This document shows, in pieces, positions 63,396-64,000 of a stretch of DNA of 64,000 nt. Position 1 is the first letter of the stretch. The number at the start of each line of letters is the position of its first letter. Both the position numbers and the translations under genes were made by a program. Below the pieces are notes generated by a model. That model had not been told where the DNA came from. It saw only the letters and a list, made by a program, of their open reading frames with translations, and ran no database searches. Where the stretch lies: contig NZ_MPDK01000009.1 of the NCBI RefSeq assembly GCF_003144315.1, forward strand, positions 35,325 to 99,324, read 5' to 3'. The DNA is from Sulfoacidibacillus thermotolerans (lineage in GTDB: Bacteria; Bacillota; Bacilli; Alicyclobacillales; SLC66).

Positions 63396-64000
63396 CTATT
63401 TGGAACCGAACAGTCTCGTTACTGTCGACCACATATTCGCATCATAATTGGCGGCAGGAATGACAGTGACTAAAGTCCCATCCTTTGCGACAACTGCCGC
63501 GCCCTGTTTTGTTACATAAAGCCATTTGGAGCCGCCATTCTGTTCGAGAGCTTTTCCGTTCTTAACCCATGAATTCACTTCGGCTTCTGAGACCCCACGT
63601 TGTTCAAGCCTTTGCATTCCATGGTCCGATACATTAGACCAATCCACTTTAACTCCCGGATTCTTTACCAGTACACCTTGTTTTCCAAAGCTCTCTCCGA
63701 GCTGGGCTATATCCTCCGTACCCTCAGCACTCGCCCCACCAACAACCTCTGCCTTGCTTGTCACATTCTCCGCTGTCGATGCTTCTCGCGTATCGAGCGC
63801 CGTGACCTTGCCCTCTTGATTCATTTCACGCAAAGCGTCTAGCTCATTGGATTCTTTTGCAAATAAGTCCATGTGAACATATCGTTGGACGTCTCTTCCG
63901 AATCGATTCATCCCTCCGATCCCTGCAATCGCTGGATCAAGCCCACGTGCTAAGGATGTCTCCTTTTGCCACGTCTGTGCACTCTCTTCTAGCACGTGTA
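63396..64000 (-). CDS. C-terminal part of a polymorphic toxin (5' end outside window)
   Basis: The frame is open to the right edge, so at least 201 codons of a larger protein are seen. The first part (ARGLDPAIAGIGGMNRFGRD) is the end of a pre-toxin region. The arm follows (about 60 codons to GASAEGT), and then a 105-residue tip. The tip has VSDHGMQRLEQRGVSEAEVN, NGKALEQNGGSKWLYVTKQG and GTLVTVIPAANYD, the helix-sheet order of BECR-fold RNases (the EndoU/colicin D/E5/RelE group); the His in SDHGMQR is a candidate catalytic residue. It is the only tip attached to a full toxin frame here. Confidence 0.75.
   Translation of the reverse strand, partial: HVLEESAQTWQKETSLARGLDPAIAGIGGMNRFGRDVQRYVHMDLFAKESNELDALREMNQEGKVTALDTREASTAENVTSKAEVVGGASAEGTEDIAQLGESFGKQGVLVKNPGVKVDWSNVSDHGMQRLEQRGVSEAEVNSWVKNGKALEQNGGSKWLYVTKQGAAVVAKDGTLVTVIPAANYDANMWSTVTRLFGSK
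63716..63899 (-). repeat. Recombination arm, parental copy
   Basis: The segment coding for FGRDVQRYVHMDLFAKESNE through GASAEGT. Copies of it precede each orphan toxin tip, so homologous recombination between arms would exchange tips in frame. Confidence 0.88.

Noticed and set aside
59293..64000. Prophage
   Set aside because: No capsid, tail, terminase or integrase gene was seen; the region is explained by toxin cassettes and remnants.

Overview
The window looks like the chromosome of a spore-forming member of the Bacillota with Bacillales-type gene order and moderate GC content. An Alicyclobacillaceae-like bacterium would fit, but that placement is a guess from gene content. Supporting genes are a Ger(x)C germination lipoprotein, GerR/RsfA-type and YheC/YheD-type spore proteins, GerP-like proteins, a YngE-F-G-HB-HA leucine/acyl-CoA degradation operon, YlbP beside GerR, hisS-aspS followed by rarA and a cysteine desulfurase, and YvyF. 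Most of the window is ordinary core chromosome; the last 4.7 kb is accessory.

Layout: 1-6 kb holds small membrane-anchored proteins and the yng-type operon on the minus strand. 6-16 kb holds a FabG-like reductase, typA, a Ger(x)C gene, ylbP, sodA, gerR, a MidA-family methyltransferase, clpP and small Bacillales proteins. 16-25 kb holds a dioxygenase remnant, an EAL protein, five tRNA genes, a rubrerythrin-DUF3501 operon behind a PerR-like box, and a trpG-trpE pair behind a leader with TRAP-type NAG repeats. 25-35 kb is a long minus-strand series: cysteine desulfurase, rarA, threonine aldolase, T-box-controlled hisS-aspS, hemZ and selA. 35-47 kb holds hemL, thioredoxin, an NfuA-type scaffold, an ABC transporter with a large secreted/membrane partner, a YheC/D protein, queF, two GerP-like genes and an rRNA methyltransferase. 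47-59 kb holds a LysR regulator divergent from leuCD, a lipase, a NiaP-like transporter, a cyclase, a TPP-riboswitch-controlled thiamine/HMP ECF transporter whose two ATPases and T component are fused, an aldo/keto reductase, a selenocysteine tRNA and a short-chain dehydrogenase.

The most unusual part is 59.3-64.0 kb on the minus strand. The 3' end of a polymorphic toxin gene enters from the right edge and is followed by its immunity gene and then by a series of orphan toxin/immunity cassettes. Three cassettes begin with a copy of the same 120-180 bp recombination arm found in the parental toxin, and four boundaries carry a conserved terminator-like hairpin repeat. The payloads are a BECR-like toxin with a DUF1871-like immunity protein, an unidentified toxin with its immunity protein, a colicin E5-type tRNase with its immunity protein, and a DUF6883-type toxin broken by a nonsense change and a 20-bp tandem duplication but still followed by an intact DUF4926-type immunity gene. 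A serine-recombinase fragment, a frameshifted immunity-like remnant and a roughly 0.3-kb group IIC intron derivative inserted directly after the last hairpin mark it as a recombination-prone reservoir of toxin tips.

Other links: selA and tRNA-Sec occur 23 kb apart without selB or selD in the window, so a selenocysteine pathway is probable but incomplete here. The colicin E5-type toxin family cleaves queuosine-type tRNAs, and queF of the queuosine pathway is in the same window; the coincidence is noted but may mean nothing.
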